Source: Roseomonas sp. 18066
GTDB taxonomy: Bacteria; Pseudomonadota; Alphaproteobacteria; Acetobacterales; Acetobacteraceae
Assembly: GCF_902706185.1 (NCBI RefSeq)
Contig: NZ_CACSJM010000013.1
Location: 1-59,351, forward strand
Reading direction: 5' to 3'
DNA: 59,351 nt
Below, piece after piece: positions 8,393-16,231 of this stretch (its first letter is position 1; the number at the start of each line of letters is the position of its first letter). The position numbers were made by a program, and so were the translations under genes. The notes under the pieces were generated by a model that had not been told where the DNA came from, ran no database searches, and saw only the letters and a program-made list of their open reading frames with translations.

Positions 8393-9511
8393 TCAGAAGG
8401 CGATGCGCGCCACGCTCTCGGCCGAGTTGCGCGGCGCCTCGCGCCCGTTCTTCACCGAGACATAGAGCAGCTTGCCCGCCGCGTCGAAGGCCAGGCTGTT
8501 CGGGTGCTTCGGCAGGGCGATGGTGGCGCGATTGGCCAGCGTCGCGGCGTCGAGCACGGCGATGGCGCCGTCCTCGCGCGAGGCCACGAAGACGCGGCCG
8601 CCAGCCGCGTCCAGCAGCAGCGACAGCGGGCCCTTCGGCGCCACGCCCTCGGCGACCAGGCGGCCGTCGGCGGGATCGATGCGGCCGACCCGGTTGCCCG
8701 GATGCTTCGAGGTGAAGTCCGCCTGCATCTTCGCCTGATAGCCCGGCATGCTTTCCAGCCCCTGGTCGACCGCCAACACCTGGCCGCTGGCGGCGTCGAA
8801 TTCCAGGTTCATCGGCTGCTCCAGCCCGCCGGCGGCAACCTCCCTGGCCACCGTCATCGCCTTGGCGTCGACCGTGTAGAGACGCCCGAGCAGCGAGGAG
8901 AGGAAGACGCGCTGGCTGGCCGAATCCACGGCGATGCCGATCACGCCCGGCCCCATGCCCGTCACCGTGCCCTTCAGGGTCAGCGCCTTGGCGTCGACAA
9001 CGTACAGAACACTGTTCTCGGTGCTGAAGCCGGGGATGTAGAGGGTCGTGCCGCTGGCATCGAGGCGCAGCTCGCGCAGGCTGTAGGGGGCGCGCTCCTT
9101 GCTGTCGGGGCCGCTGACCTTCTCGGCCAGGCGCAGCGTGCCGACCAGCTTGTTGGCGGCGATGTCGATGACGCTGATGGCAGCCTCGGTGCTGTGACCG
9201 ACATAGAGGCGGCCCGCGGCCTCATCCAGCGCCACGCCAAAGCCCTTGAGCGGCAGCGCGATCTCGGCCTGGACCTCGAGCGTCGCGGCATCGAGGCGCA
9301 GCACCCGGCCATCCACCGAATTCTCGCCGAAGCCGCCGGAGGACGCGACGAAGACCGCCTTCTGCGCCGCGCTGACCGCGAGCTCGTAGAGGCCGACGCC
9401 GACTTCCTTGCGGGTCACGGCCGGCTCGGCGGCGCGGGCCGGGATGGCGAGCAGCCCGAGGGCGGCGAGGCCCAGCAGCGGCCGGCGGCCAAGGACAGGA
9501 GCATGCGGCAT
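8393..9511 (-). CDS. YncE-like beta-propeller protein, exported (372 aa), second copy in the locus
   Basis: It has a signal peptide with GRRPLLGLAALGLLAIPARA (cleavage near residue 27). Propeller blades follow, with repeats such as VVDAKALTLKGTV, AVDSASQRVFLSS, and the C-terminal HPNSLAFDAAGKLLYVSVKNG. It is paralogous to 1084-2133. The frame extends upstream to 9931, but the ATG at 9511 with AAGGGAATTCGCC before it fits the signal peptide. It sits between DUF3325 (38-bp gap) and entA (16-bp gap) in the iron operon. Function is unproven; a periplasmic metal- or siderophore-linked role is inference. Confidence 0.85.
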   Translation of the reverse strand: MPHAPVLGRRPLLGLAALGLLAIPARAAEPAVTRKEVGVGLYELAVSAAQKAVFVASSGGFGENSVDGRVLRLDAATLEVQAEIALPLKGFGVALDEAAGRLYVGHSTEAAISVIDIAANKLVGTLRLAEKVSGPDSKERAPYSLRELRLDASGTTLYIPGFSTENSVLYVVDAKALTLKGTVTGMGPGVIGIAVDSASQRVFLSSLLGRLYTVDAKAMTVAREVAAGGLEQPMNLEFDAASGQVLAVDQGLESMPGYQAKMQADFTSKHPGNRVGRIDPADGRLVAEGVAPKGPLSLLLDAAGGRVFVASREDGAIAVLDAATLANRATIALPKHPNSLAFDAAGKLLYVSVKNGREAPRNSAESVARIAF

Positions 9512-9549
9512 GGCGAATTCCCTTTTGTCATTCCGTGGCCGTCGAAGTC

Positions 9550-9873
9550 TCAAAGCAGCGCGAGCAGCCCCGCCGGCAGCGGCGCGGCGCCGAGGAACAG
9601 CGCCACCCGCGGGGCATAGCACAGCAGCAGCGCCAGCGGCATGGCGGCGGCGGTCAGCAGCCCTGTCCAGGCGACAAGGCCGAGGCCCCAGCCGAAGGCG
9701 GCGACCGGTGGCAGCATCGACGCCGCCAGCAGCAGCCAGCCGCCCCAGAACAGCAGCTGTCGCCGCCGGGCGGGAATGCGGCGATGGGCAAGAACCTGCT
9801 CGTGGTGGCGCTCCATGGCGAGCGACAGCGCCAGGAAGCCGGCATAGGCCAGCGCCAGGCCGAGCAGCGTCAT
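9550..9873 (-). CDS. DUF3325-like small inner-membrane protein (107 aa)
   Basis: Small protein with three to four hydrophobic segments. It contains a charged MERHHEQVLAHRRIPARRRQ loop near residues 20-40, as in DUF3325 proteins that accompany PepSY and TonB-receptor genes in iron-uptake operons of proteobacteria. The start overlaps the PepSY stop as ATGA (9870-9873), so the two are translationally coupled. Its exact job is unknown. A role in a membrane ferric-siderophore reduction complex is inferred from context. Confidence 0.75.
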   Translation of the reverse strand: MTLLGLALAYAGFLALSLAMERHHEQVLAHRRIPARRRQLLFWGGWLLLAASMLPPVAAFGWGLGLVAWTGLLTAAAMPLALLLCYAPRVALFLGAAPLPAGLLALL

Positions 9874-11447
9874 GGCGTGGCCTCGGCGGCGCGCGGGCCG
9901 CGCGCCGGGCGTCGCGCCGCGGCCGGCGCATGGCGCGCGACCTTCACCGCGATGGCGCCCAGCAGCGCGCCGCAGCCCAGCAGGCCGAGGTCGAAGCCAA
10001 CCCGCAGCCAGTCGCCGGCCTGGGCGGAGGCGACAAGATGCGCGTCAGTGGCGAAGAAGTTCAGCAGCGGCAGCAGCGCGAAGGCCACGGCGCCGACGGC
10101 GAACTGCTCGACCCAGGCGCGGCGGCCGCGGCGGAACAGCGGATGCAGCAGGCACAGCGCCCAGACGGCGAAGAAGGCATGCACCTCCCAGGCGGCGCGC
10201 TGCGGCAGGTCGAGCGGCAGCAGGCGATTGGCCCAGAAGTAGCCGGCCATGGCCAGCGGCAGCCCGGCGATGGCGGCGACGTTCAGATGCTCGACCAGCC
10301 GGGTGCCGAAGCCGACGCGCCCGGCCTTCACCGCCTGCTGCCGCTGCTTCACCGCCCAGAGCACGCAGCCCGTCGCCACCATCACCGTTCCCGCCAGCCC
10401 CGCCAGCAGGAACAGCGCGCGCAGCGCCGGCCCGGCGAAACGCGCCAGATGCAGCCCATAGAGCACGCCATGCAGCTGCGCCGCCGGCCCCGCCTCGCCG
10501 GATTGCGCGATCACCGCCCCGGTCGCGCCGTCGAAGGTCAGGCTCTGCGCGCTGGTCGAGATGCGCTCATGGCCGGCGCGGGTCAGCTGGACCGTGGCGC
10601 TGGCATCGCCCGGGTTGTTGACGGCGATGCGGCCCGGGCTGCCGCCCTGCCAGCGCCGCGCCGCCTCCTCCAGCATCGGCGCGATCGGCGCCAGGGGCAC
10701 GGGCTGGCTGGCGCGCGGGCGCGGCGCGGCATTGCCGAAGAGCTCGGTGTTGAAGCCCTGGCGGTCGTTGGGATAAGCGCGCTCGATGCCCCAGGGCATC
10801 GCCATCGCCATGAAGATCACCAGCCCGCTATAGGTGATCATCAGGTGGTAGGGCAGCGCCAGCACCGCCGCGACATTGTGCCCGTCCAGCCAGGAACGCT
10901 GACCCTTGGCCGGGCGGAAGGTGAAGAAGTCGGCGAAGATGCGCCGATGCGTGATGATGCCGCTGATGATCGCCATCAGCATGAACATCGTGCAGACCAC
11001 GATGATCCAGCGCCCCCAGAAGACGCTGAGGTAGTGCAGCTCGAAATGGAAGCGGTAGAAGAACTCGCCGCCCTGGGTCTCGCGCGCCGCGACCGCCTCG
11101 CCGCTGTCGGGATGCAGCACCGCGGAGCGGAAGCCGCGGCCGCGGGCGGCGGGGTCGCGCGGGGCGGGGTCGCGCCAGAAGACGCGGATCGCGCTTTCGC
11201 GTGTATCCGGCAGGGTGATGAACCAGCTGGTCGAGCGCGGCGCCAGCCGCTGCATCGCCGCCATCGCCACCTCCGCATTCTGCGGGCCGGGGCGGGCGGC
11301 GGCGAGCTCGGGCCGCATCCAATGCGAGATCTCGGGGCGCAGATAGGCCGCCGTGCCGGTCAGGAAGACGGCGAAGAGGATCCAGCCGACCAGCAGCCCG
11401 GTCCAGGTGTGCAGCCAGGCCATGCTCTGGCGGAAGCCGTCCTTCAT
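9870..11447 (-). CDS. PepSY-associated transmembrane protein, putative ferric-siderophore reductase type (525 aa)
   Basis: The protein starts MKDGFRQSMAWLHTWTG, the characteristic opening of iron-regulated PepSY_TM proteins. A first membrane helix with VFLTGTAAYLRPEI follows, then a periplasmic PepSY-like region (about 60-160). Further helices follow with FHFELHYL, ITHRRIF and LDGHNVAA, whose histidines are typical putative haem ligands. Proteins of this family sit beside siderophore receptors and some reduce ferric siderophores. The ATG at 11447 overlaps the DUF3649 stop (ATGA), and the stop overlaps the DUF3325 start. I rejected an in-frame start at 11468 because of the coupling. Confidence 0.85.
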   Translation of the reverse strand: MKDGFRQSMAWLHTWTGLLVGWILFAVFLTGTAAYLRPEISHWMRPELAAARPGPQNAEVAMAAMQRLAPRSTSWFITLPDTRESAIRVFWRDPAPRDPAARGRGFRSAVLHPDSGEAVAARETQGGEFFYRFHFELHYLSVFWGRWIIVVCTMFMLMAIISGIITHRRIFADFFTFRPAKGQRSWLDGHNVAAVLALPYHLMITYSGLVIFMAMAMPWGIERAYPNDRQGFNTELFGNAAPRPRASQPVPLAPIAPMLEEAARRWQGGSPGRIAVNNPGDASATVQLTRAGHERISTSAQSLTFDGATGAVIAQSGEAGPAAQLHGVLYGLHLARFAGPALRALFLLAGLAGTVMVATGCVLWAVKQRQQAVKAGRVGFGTRLVEHLNVAAIAGLPLAMAGYFWANRLLPLDLPQRAAWEVHAFFAVWALCLLHPLFRRGRRAWVEQFAVGAVAFALLPLLNFFATDAHLVASAQAGDWLRVGFDLGLLGCGALLGAIAVKVARHAPAAARRPARGPRAAEATP

Positions 11448-11755
11448 GATGCCGCTCCCTGCAGCCACAGCAGCCCGGCCAGGATCGCCGCCAGGATGGC
11501 GATGCCCACCGCCATGCGCCCGAGCCGCCGCGCGGCGAAGGCCCAGACGATGCAGCCGGCGAGGATCAGGAAGGACAGCAGCGTCGCCGTGATCACCGCC
11601 TCGACCCGCGGCATCGGCAGGCTGGTGGCCAGCCAGGCGCTGGCCATGGCGGCGACGGCATAGCCGCCGCCGAGGCCCGCGAGCAGCCGGGCGACGATCC
11701 CGGCCACGCGCCGCAGCTCGGACGCGCGCGACGGCACCCCTTTCTCCGCCGCCAC
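11444..11755 (-). CDS. DUF3649-like small inner-membrane protein (about 103 aa)
   Basis: Two to three hydrophobic helices, beginning RLLAGLGGGYAVAAMASAWLA and containing PMPRVEAVITATLLSFLILA, as in DUF3649 iron-uptake proteins. No ATG is well placed. The GTG at 11755, 13 bp after the receptor stop, is the likeliest start, and another GTG at 11707 is possible. Its stop overlaps the PepSY ATG. The order receptor-DUF3649-PepSY-DUF3325 is a recurring iron-uptake arrangement. Confidence 0.7.
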   Translation of the reverse strand: MAAEKGVPSRASELRRVAGIVARLLAGLGGGYAVAAMASAWLATSLPMPRVEAVITATLLSFLILAGCIVWAFAARRLGRMAVGIAILAAILAGLLWLQGAAS

Positions 11756-11768
11756 GCGCCCGCGCCGC

Positions 11769-14051
11769 TCAGAAGCGGTAGCGGATGGTGCCGGTGACGG
11801 TGCGGCCATAGCCGTACCAGCACCAGGTGTAGCCGCCGCAGCTGTTGACATAGCGGGTATCCGCCACGTTGTTGACGTTGACCGAGGCCAGCATGCCCTC
11901 GAGGTTGCGGCCGAGCTGGCCCAGGTCATAGCGCAGCGCCAGGTCGAACAGCGTCGCCGCATCCACCTTGAAGGTGTTGGCGTCGTCGCCGTAGCTGGAG
12001 CCGAGGTAGCGCACGCCGGCGCCGAGGCCGAGGCCCTGCAGCTGGCCCTCGGGCGCGGTGTAGTCGAGCCAGGCGGAGGCGCTGCGGCTCGGCGCGCCGG
12101 CCGGAGTCTTGCCCTGCAGCGGCACGCTGCCGCCCGTGGCGCGGCCCTCGATGCCGTAGTCGATGGTCGTGGTGTTGTTGCTGCGGCTGTACTCGACGTC
12201 CTGCAGCGTGAAGGCGGCGGTCAGGCGCAGCCCCTCGGCCAGGCTGGCCTTGGCCTCCAGCTCGATGCCGCGCGAGGTGGTCTCGCCCTGCTGCGTGCTG
12301 AAATTCGGGTTGACCGCGTCGGTCGACAGCACGTTCTGCCGCAGCAGGTCGAAGGCGGCGACGCTGACCGACAGGTTGGTGCCCGGCGGCTGGTAGCGCA
12401 GGCCGATCTCATACTGCCGGCCGGTGGTCGGCTCGAAGGGGTTCAGGAAGCGGTCGGTGCCCGACTGCGGCTCGAAGCTCTCGCTGTAGCTGACATAGGG
12501 CGCCAGGCCATTGTCGAACAGATAGACGGCGCCGAGCCGCGCGGTCGCCGCATGGTCCTTCTGCCGCGACACCGAGGTGCGGCGCTGGGTCGAGACCGCG
12601 CTGTTCTCCGTCGTGCTGTCCGACCAGTCGAGGCGGCCGCCGGCCAGCAGCACCAGCTGGCCGATCTTCACCTGCTCCTGCAGGTAGACGCCCATCTGGT
12701 TCTGCCGCTGGCTGCTGTAGGAGGCGAAGCCGGGCCAGGCGGTGCCCTGGTTGGCGTAGCGCGGGTTGAAGAAATCCTGCTGCAGCACGCGGCGGCCGGC
12801 CGCCGTGGTGTAGGAGGCGGAGCCGGTATAGACGTCGTTGAGCAGGCGATAGTAGTCGAGGCCCACCAGGATGGTGTGCTGCGCCGGGCCGGTGCGCAGG
12901 TTCAGCTGCGCCTGGTTGTCGACGGTGAAGGCGTCGAGATTGGCGTCGGTGCCGAAGACCGAGCGGACGCTGCGGCGCAGGTCGGACGAGATCAGCGAGT
13001 GGTAGACGCTGCGATACTCGCCCTGGGTGTGCAGGTAGCGGAAGTTCTGCCGCAGCGTCAGCGCGCTGTTGACGCGGTGCTCGGCCAGGTAGCCGGCCAT
13101 GTAGTGCTCGCGGTTCGAGCGCTCCAGGTTCGGGTCGCCGTCGTAGAAGCGCGTGCCGATGCGGCCGTTCGGATTGGGCAGCACCGAGCCCCAGGAGGAG
13201 ACGCTGCCATAGGAGCCGGATTCCGGGTCGCGCTGGTAGTGGCCGAACAGCGTGATGCTGGTGTCGGCATCCGGCCGCCAGGTCAGGCTGCCATTGAAGA
13301 AGTAGCGGCGGGTGCGGGTCTGGTCGAGCTCGCCATCGGCCTCGCCATAGGAGGCGATGAGGCGGCCGAGGAACTTGCCCTCGCTGTCCAGCTTGCCGCT
13401 GAGGTCGCCGGCGACGCGGCGGCTGTCGCGGTTGCCGCCCTCGACCAGGATCTCGCGGATGCGCTCCTCGGTCGGGCGCTTGGTGACGACATTGACCAGG
13501 CCGCCCGGCGGCGTCGTGCCGTAGAGCACCGAGGCCGGGCCACGCAGCACCTCGACCCGCTCCAGCCGGTAGGGGTCGATGCTGGGATTGGCGTCGCGGC
13601 CGCCGGCGACGCGCATGCCGTCGACGAAGGTGGCCGGCGAATAGCCGCGGATCGAGATCTGGTCGAGGCGCACGGCGGTGTTGCCGCGCGGCTCGACGGT
13701 GGTGCCGGCGGTGTAGCGCAGCGCCTGGGTCAGGCTGCGCGCGTTGCGGGCCTGGATCTCGTCGGCGGTGATGACGGAGATCGACTGCGGCGTCTCGATG
13801 ATCGGCGTGTCGGTCTTGCTGGCCGTGGCGCTGACGCCGGCGACGAAGCCCTGCACCGGGCTGTAGGCGCGCTCGACGCCGCCCTGGACGCTGACTTCCG
13901 GCAGGGCGACGGGGCTGCCCGCGGCGGCCGGCGCGGTGGTGCTGTCCTGCGCGACGGCCGCGCCGAGCGGCGCCGCCACGGCGCCGGCGGCGGCCAGCGC
14001 GATCAGGGCGCGCTGGCCGCGCAGAAGGGCCTTGGGTGCTCGCCGAGCCAT
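11769..14051 (-). CDS. TonB-dependent siderophore receptor (760 aa)
   Basis: Outer-membrane receptor. A signal peptide (about 1-34, ending GAAVAQ) is followed by a plug domain. The plug includes TPIIETPQSISVITADEIQARN, the RGYSPATFVDGMRV stretch and RGPASVLYGTTPPGGLVNVVTKRP. The remaining ~500 residues form the beta-barrel and end in RTVTGTIRYRF with the terminal aromatic residue. The plug motifs are those of the FhuA/FecA-like siderophore-receptor family. No FecA-type N-terminal signalling domain is visible. The frame is open upstream; the ATG at 14051 is chosen because the signal peptide follows it. It is the first gene of the minus-strand iron operon and probably imports the ferric catecholate. 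Confidence 0.93.
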   Translation of the reverse strand: MARRAPKALLRGQRALIALAAAGAVAAPLGAAVAQDSTTAPAAAGSPVALPEVSVQGGVERAYSPVQGFVAGVSATASKTDTPIIETPQSISVITADEIQARNARSLTQALRYTAGTTVEPRGNTAVRLDQISIRGYSPATFVDGMRVAGGRDANPSIDPYRLERVEVLRGPASVLYGTTPPGGLVNVVTKRPTEERIREILVEGGNRDSRRVAGDLSGKLDSEGKFLGRLIASYGEADGELDQTRTRRYFFNGSLTWRPDADTSITLFGHYQRDPESGSYGSVSSWGSVLPNPNGRIGTRFYDGDPNLERSNREHYMAGYLAEHRVNSALTLRQNFRYLHTQGEYRSVYHSLISSDLRRSVRSVFGTDANLDAFTVDNQAQLNLRTGPAQHTILVGLDYYRLLNDVYTGSASYTTAAGRRVLQQDFFNPRYANQGTAWPGFASYSSQRQNQMGVYLQEQVKIGQLVLLAGGRLDWSDSTTENSAVSTQRRTSVSRQKDHAATARLGAVYLFDNGLAPYVSYSESFEPQSGTDRFLNPFEPTTGRQYEIGLRYQPPGTNLSVSVAAFDLLRQNVLSTDAVNPNFSTQQGETTSRGIELEAKASLAEGLRLTAAFTLQDVEYSRSNNTTTIDYGIEGRATGGSVPLQGKTPAGAPSRSASAWLDYTAPEGQLQGLGLGAGVRYLGSSYGDDANTFKVDAATLFDLALRYDLGQLGRNLEGMLASVNVNNVADTRYVNSCGGYTWCWYGYGRTVTGTIRYRF

Positions 14052-14076
14052 GATGCGTAGTCCTTGCCAGCCAATT

Positions 14077-14095
14077 GAGAATGAGACGCGAATGC
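14077..14095. promoter_or_regulatory. Weak Fur-box-like site upstream of the receptor operon
   Basis: GAGAATGAGACGCGAATGC matches 10 of 19 Fur consensus positions by my count, with one good half-site (GAGAATGA, complement TCATTCTC). It lies 26 bp before the receptor ATG. The position is right for iron repression of the seven-gene operon. A different iron regulator (Irr, RirA) cannot be excluded from sequence alone. Confidence 0.35.
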
Positions 14096-14370
14096 GAGGC
14101 GCCCGCATAGTCGTCCCGGTAATCTTGGGCAAGGGCCGCGGTAACAGTTTGTCGAATTTCACCCGGTGGAAGCGACAGGGCCGCCGGCGCCGTGGCGGCG
14201 TCGGCGGAGATCGGCCCGCGATGCCCCGATGCGGCCAGCTTCCCTCCCGCTCTGTCTGGGACAGGCTTCGCCGCGATTCGGCCACAGGCCTGCCAGAGGC
14301 CCGGCGCCATGCCGGCCCGGCCGGGCCCTGGCGGCGGCGGCTGCGCGACCGTCGCGGCAAGCCTGGGCCT

Positions 14371-14408
14371 GGCGGCTTTCCGGTTACAGGATGGTCAGGA
14401 AAGCCGCC
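14371..14408 (-). terminator. Inverted repeat downstream of the TctC gene, probable terminator
   Basis: A perfect 11-bp inverted repeat (GGCGGCTTTCC at 14371-14381 and GGAAAGCCGCC at 14398-14408, 16-nt loop) lies 7 bp beyond the stop of the minus-strand TctC gene. There is no T-run after it, so termination is plausible but not certain. Confidence 0.5.
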
Positions 14409-14415
14409 GGGCGCC

Positions 14416-15408
14416 TCAGCTGTCCAGGCGGATCTTGGCCTCGCGCGCCACCTGGCGCCATTTGGCGATCTCGGCGCGGATGAAGGCGCCGAACTCGGCC
14501 GGGCTGCCGGGGTCGGGGAAGCCGCCGAGCTCCACCATCCGCGCGGCGATCGCCGGGTCGCGCAGGATCGCCACGGCATCGGCGTTGATCTTGGCCAGGA
14601 TGTCGTCCGGCGTGCCGACCGGGGCGACCAGCCCCGACCAGCCCAGCGCCTCGTAGCCCGGGAAGCCGGCCTCGGCGACGGTGGGCACGCTGGCCAGCTG
14701 CGGCGGCCGCGCCCGGCTGGTCACCGCCAGCGCCCGGGCGCGGCCGGACTGGATCTGCGGCAGGGCGCTGGCCAGGCTGTCCATCATCAGCGGCACATTG
14801 CCGGCGATCAGGTCGGCGATGGCCGGGCCGCTGCCGCGATAGGGCACATGGGTCAGCTTCAGCCCGGCGCGATGCGCCAGCATTTCCGTCGCCATGTGCT
14901 GCGCCGTGCCCGGCCCGGCCGAGGCATAGTTCACCGCCCCCGGATTCTTCCGCGCCTGCGCCAGGAAGGATGCGAAATCGGCCGGCCCCTTGCCGGGATG
15001 GGCGACCAGCACCAGCGGCAGGGTGAAGATATTGGTGATCGCGGCGAAGTCGCGCTCGGCGTCATAGGGCAGCTGCGCCATCACCGAGGGGTTCACCCCC
15101 AGCGTGCCCGAGGTGCCGACCACCAGCGTGTAGCCGTCGGGCGTGGCGCGCGCCCCCGCCTCCATCCCCAGCGCGCCGGCGCCGCCCGAGCGGTTCTCCA
15201 CCACCACGCGCTGCGGCCAGCGCTTCGACAGCTCGTCGGCCATCAGCCGGCCGAAGATGTCGGCGGCCTGGCCGGGCGGGAAGGGCACGATCAGCCGCAC
15301 CGGGCGCGTCGGCCAGGCGGATTGGGCGAAGGCGGGTTGAGCGAGGGCGGGCGCGGCGAGGGACGCGGCGGCCACGGCCAGCAGCGGCCGGCGGGCGAGC
15401 TTGGGCAT
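14416..15408 (-). CDS. TctC/Bug-family periplasmic substrate-binding protein (330 aa)
   Basis: Signal peptide of about 28 residues, then the Bug-family start WPTRPVRLIVPFPPGQAADIFGR. Later come NRSGGAGALGMEAGARATPDGYTL and the THVPYRGSGPAIADLIAGNVPLMMDSL block that shapes the carboxylate pocket. Bug proteins bind organic acids or small aromatics. Tripartite TctA/TctB membrane partners are absent, as is usual for orphan Bug genes. The ATG at 15408 is chosen over the longer frame because the signal peptide begins there. It is divergent from a GntR regulator and beta-decarboxylating dehydrogenase, so a hydroxy-dicarboxylate such as tartrate or malate is a reasonable ligand (inference). Confidence 0.9.
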   Translation of the reverse strand: MPKLARRPLLAVAAASLAAPALAQPAFAQSAWPTRPVRLIVPFPPGQAADIFGRLMADELSKRWPQRVVVENRSGGAGALGMEAGARATPDGYTLVVGTSGTLGVNPSVMAQLPYDAERDFAAITNIFTLPLVLVAHPGKGPADFASFLAQARKNPGAVNYASAGPGTAQHMATEMLAHRAGLKLTHVPYRGSGPAIADLIAGNVPLMMDSLASALPQIQSGRARALAVTSRARPPQLASVPTVAEAGFPGYEALGWSGLVAPVGTPDDILAKINADAVAILRDPAIAARMVELGGFPDPGSPAEFGAFIRAEIAKWRQVAREAKIRLDS

Positions 15409-15497
15409 CGTCAAAGGTCCTCCCTGGGCGGTCCTTCTGCCGGATGCCCCGGCGGGACCGTTCCTGCTTGACGGCGGCATCCTGCCTTTGCCAACAA

Positions 15498-15507
15498 TGC
15501 ATACGCA
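15498..15507. promoter_or_regulatory. Candidate GntR operator in the divergent gap
   Basis: TGCATACGCA reads TGCGTATGCA on the other strand: an imperfect palindrome with TGC/GCA half-sites and an A/T-rich core. It lies in the only AT-richer part of the 133-bp gap between tctC and the GntR gene. Autoregulation of both directions is inferred. Confidence 0.35.
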
Positions 15508-15541
15508 AACGAATTCACAAGCAAGGTCCAAGGGAATGGCG

Positions 15542-16231
15542 ATGCCGGCCGAAGCCACGGCGGAGGGGGCCCGCGCGCGGAGCGCAGCGGAGGCGGCGCA
15601 TGCCGCGCTGAAGGCGCTGATCCTGGACAATGCCCTGCCCCCCGGCAGCCAGCGGCTGGAGAGCGAGCTGGCGCTGCAGCTCGGCCTGTCGCGCACCCCG
15701 GTGCGGGAGGCGATGGTGCGCCTGCAGCAGGAAGGCCTGGTCGCCATCACCCCGCGCCACGGCATGCGGGTGCTGCCGATCGCCGCCGCCGACATGCGCG
15801 AGATCTATGCCGTGCTGACCGCGCTGGAGCCGATGGCGGCCGAGCTGCTGGCCCGCCGCGCCGATCCCGGCGCCGGGCTCGGCCGGCTGGAGCAGGCCTG
15901 CGACGCCATGGAGGCGGCGCTGGCCGCCGAGGACCGCCGTGGCTGGGCCGCGGCCGACGAGGCCTTCCACCTGGGCCTGGCCGAGCTCTGCGGCAATCGC
16001 CGCCTGGCGGGGATGGTGATGCAGGTCTGGGAGCAGTCGCACCGCGCCCGGCTGTTCACCTTGCAGCAGCGGCCGCTGCCGGCGCGCAGCACCGCCGAGC
16101 ATCGCCGCGTGCTGCAGGCCATCGCCGCCGGCGAGGCCGAGCGCGCGCATACCCTGTATCGCCGGCACCGCGCCCGCAGCGGCGCCGAGCTGGTTTCCCT
16201 GATCGAGAGGAGTGGCCTGGCATGGCTTTGA
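15542..16231 (+). CDS. GntR-family transcriptional regulator, FadR/FCD subfamily (229 aa)
   Basis: The N-terminal winged helix-turn-helix (about 15-80) includes LESELALQLGLSRTPVREAMVRLQQEGLV. The C-terminal all-helical FCD effector domain has its metal/ligand residues in DEAFHLGLAELCGN and AEHRRVLQAI. The ATG at 15542 has AAGGGA 6 bp upstream; another ATG at 15536 is too close to it. It is divergent from tctC, and its stop overlaps the dehydrogenase start by 10 bp, so it probably controls both. FCD regulators usually respond to organic acids. Confidence 0.9.
   Translation: MPAEATAEGARARSAAEAAHAALKALILDNALPPGSQRLESELALQLGLSRTPVREAMVRLQQEGLVAITPRHGMRVLPIAAADMREIYAVLTALEPMAAELLARRADPGAGLGRLEQACDAMEAALAAEDRRGWAAADEAFHLGLAELCGNRRLAGMVMQVWEQSHRARLFTLQQRPLPARSTAEHRRVLQAIAAGEAERAHTLYRRHRARSGAELVSLIERSGLAWL

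Larger units (their letters stand above)
14052..14415. other. Intergenic region between the TonB receptor and a TctC gene
   Basis: This 364-bp gap holds no convincing gene. The part next to the receptor is less GC-rich and carries the Fur-like site at 14077-14095, so the receptor promoter should lie there. The far end carries the inverted repeat at 14371-14408. Frames through it on both strands are shadows with no ribosome-binding site or family resemblance. Confidence 0.7.

Noticed and set aside
11444..11962. 172-aa version of the DUF3649 gene
   Set aside because: The first ~70 codons lie antisense-free but out of frame inside the receptor gene and have no family resemblance; the coupled position after the receptor stop favours the GTG at 11755.
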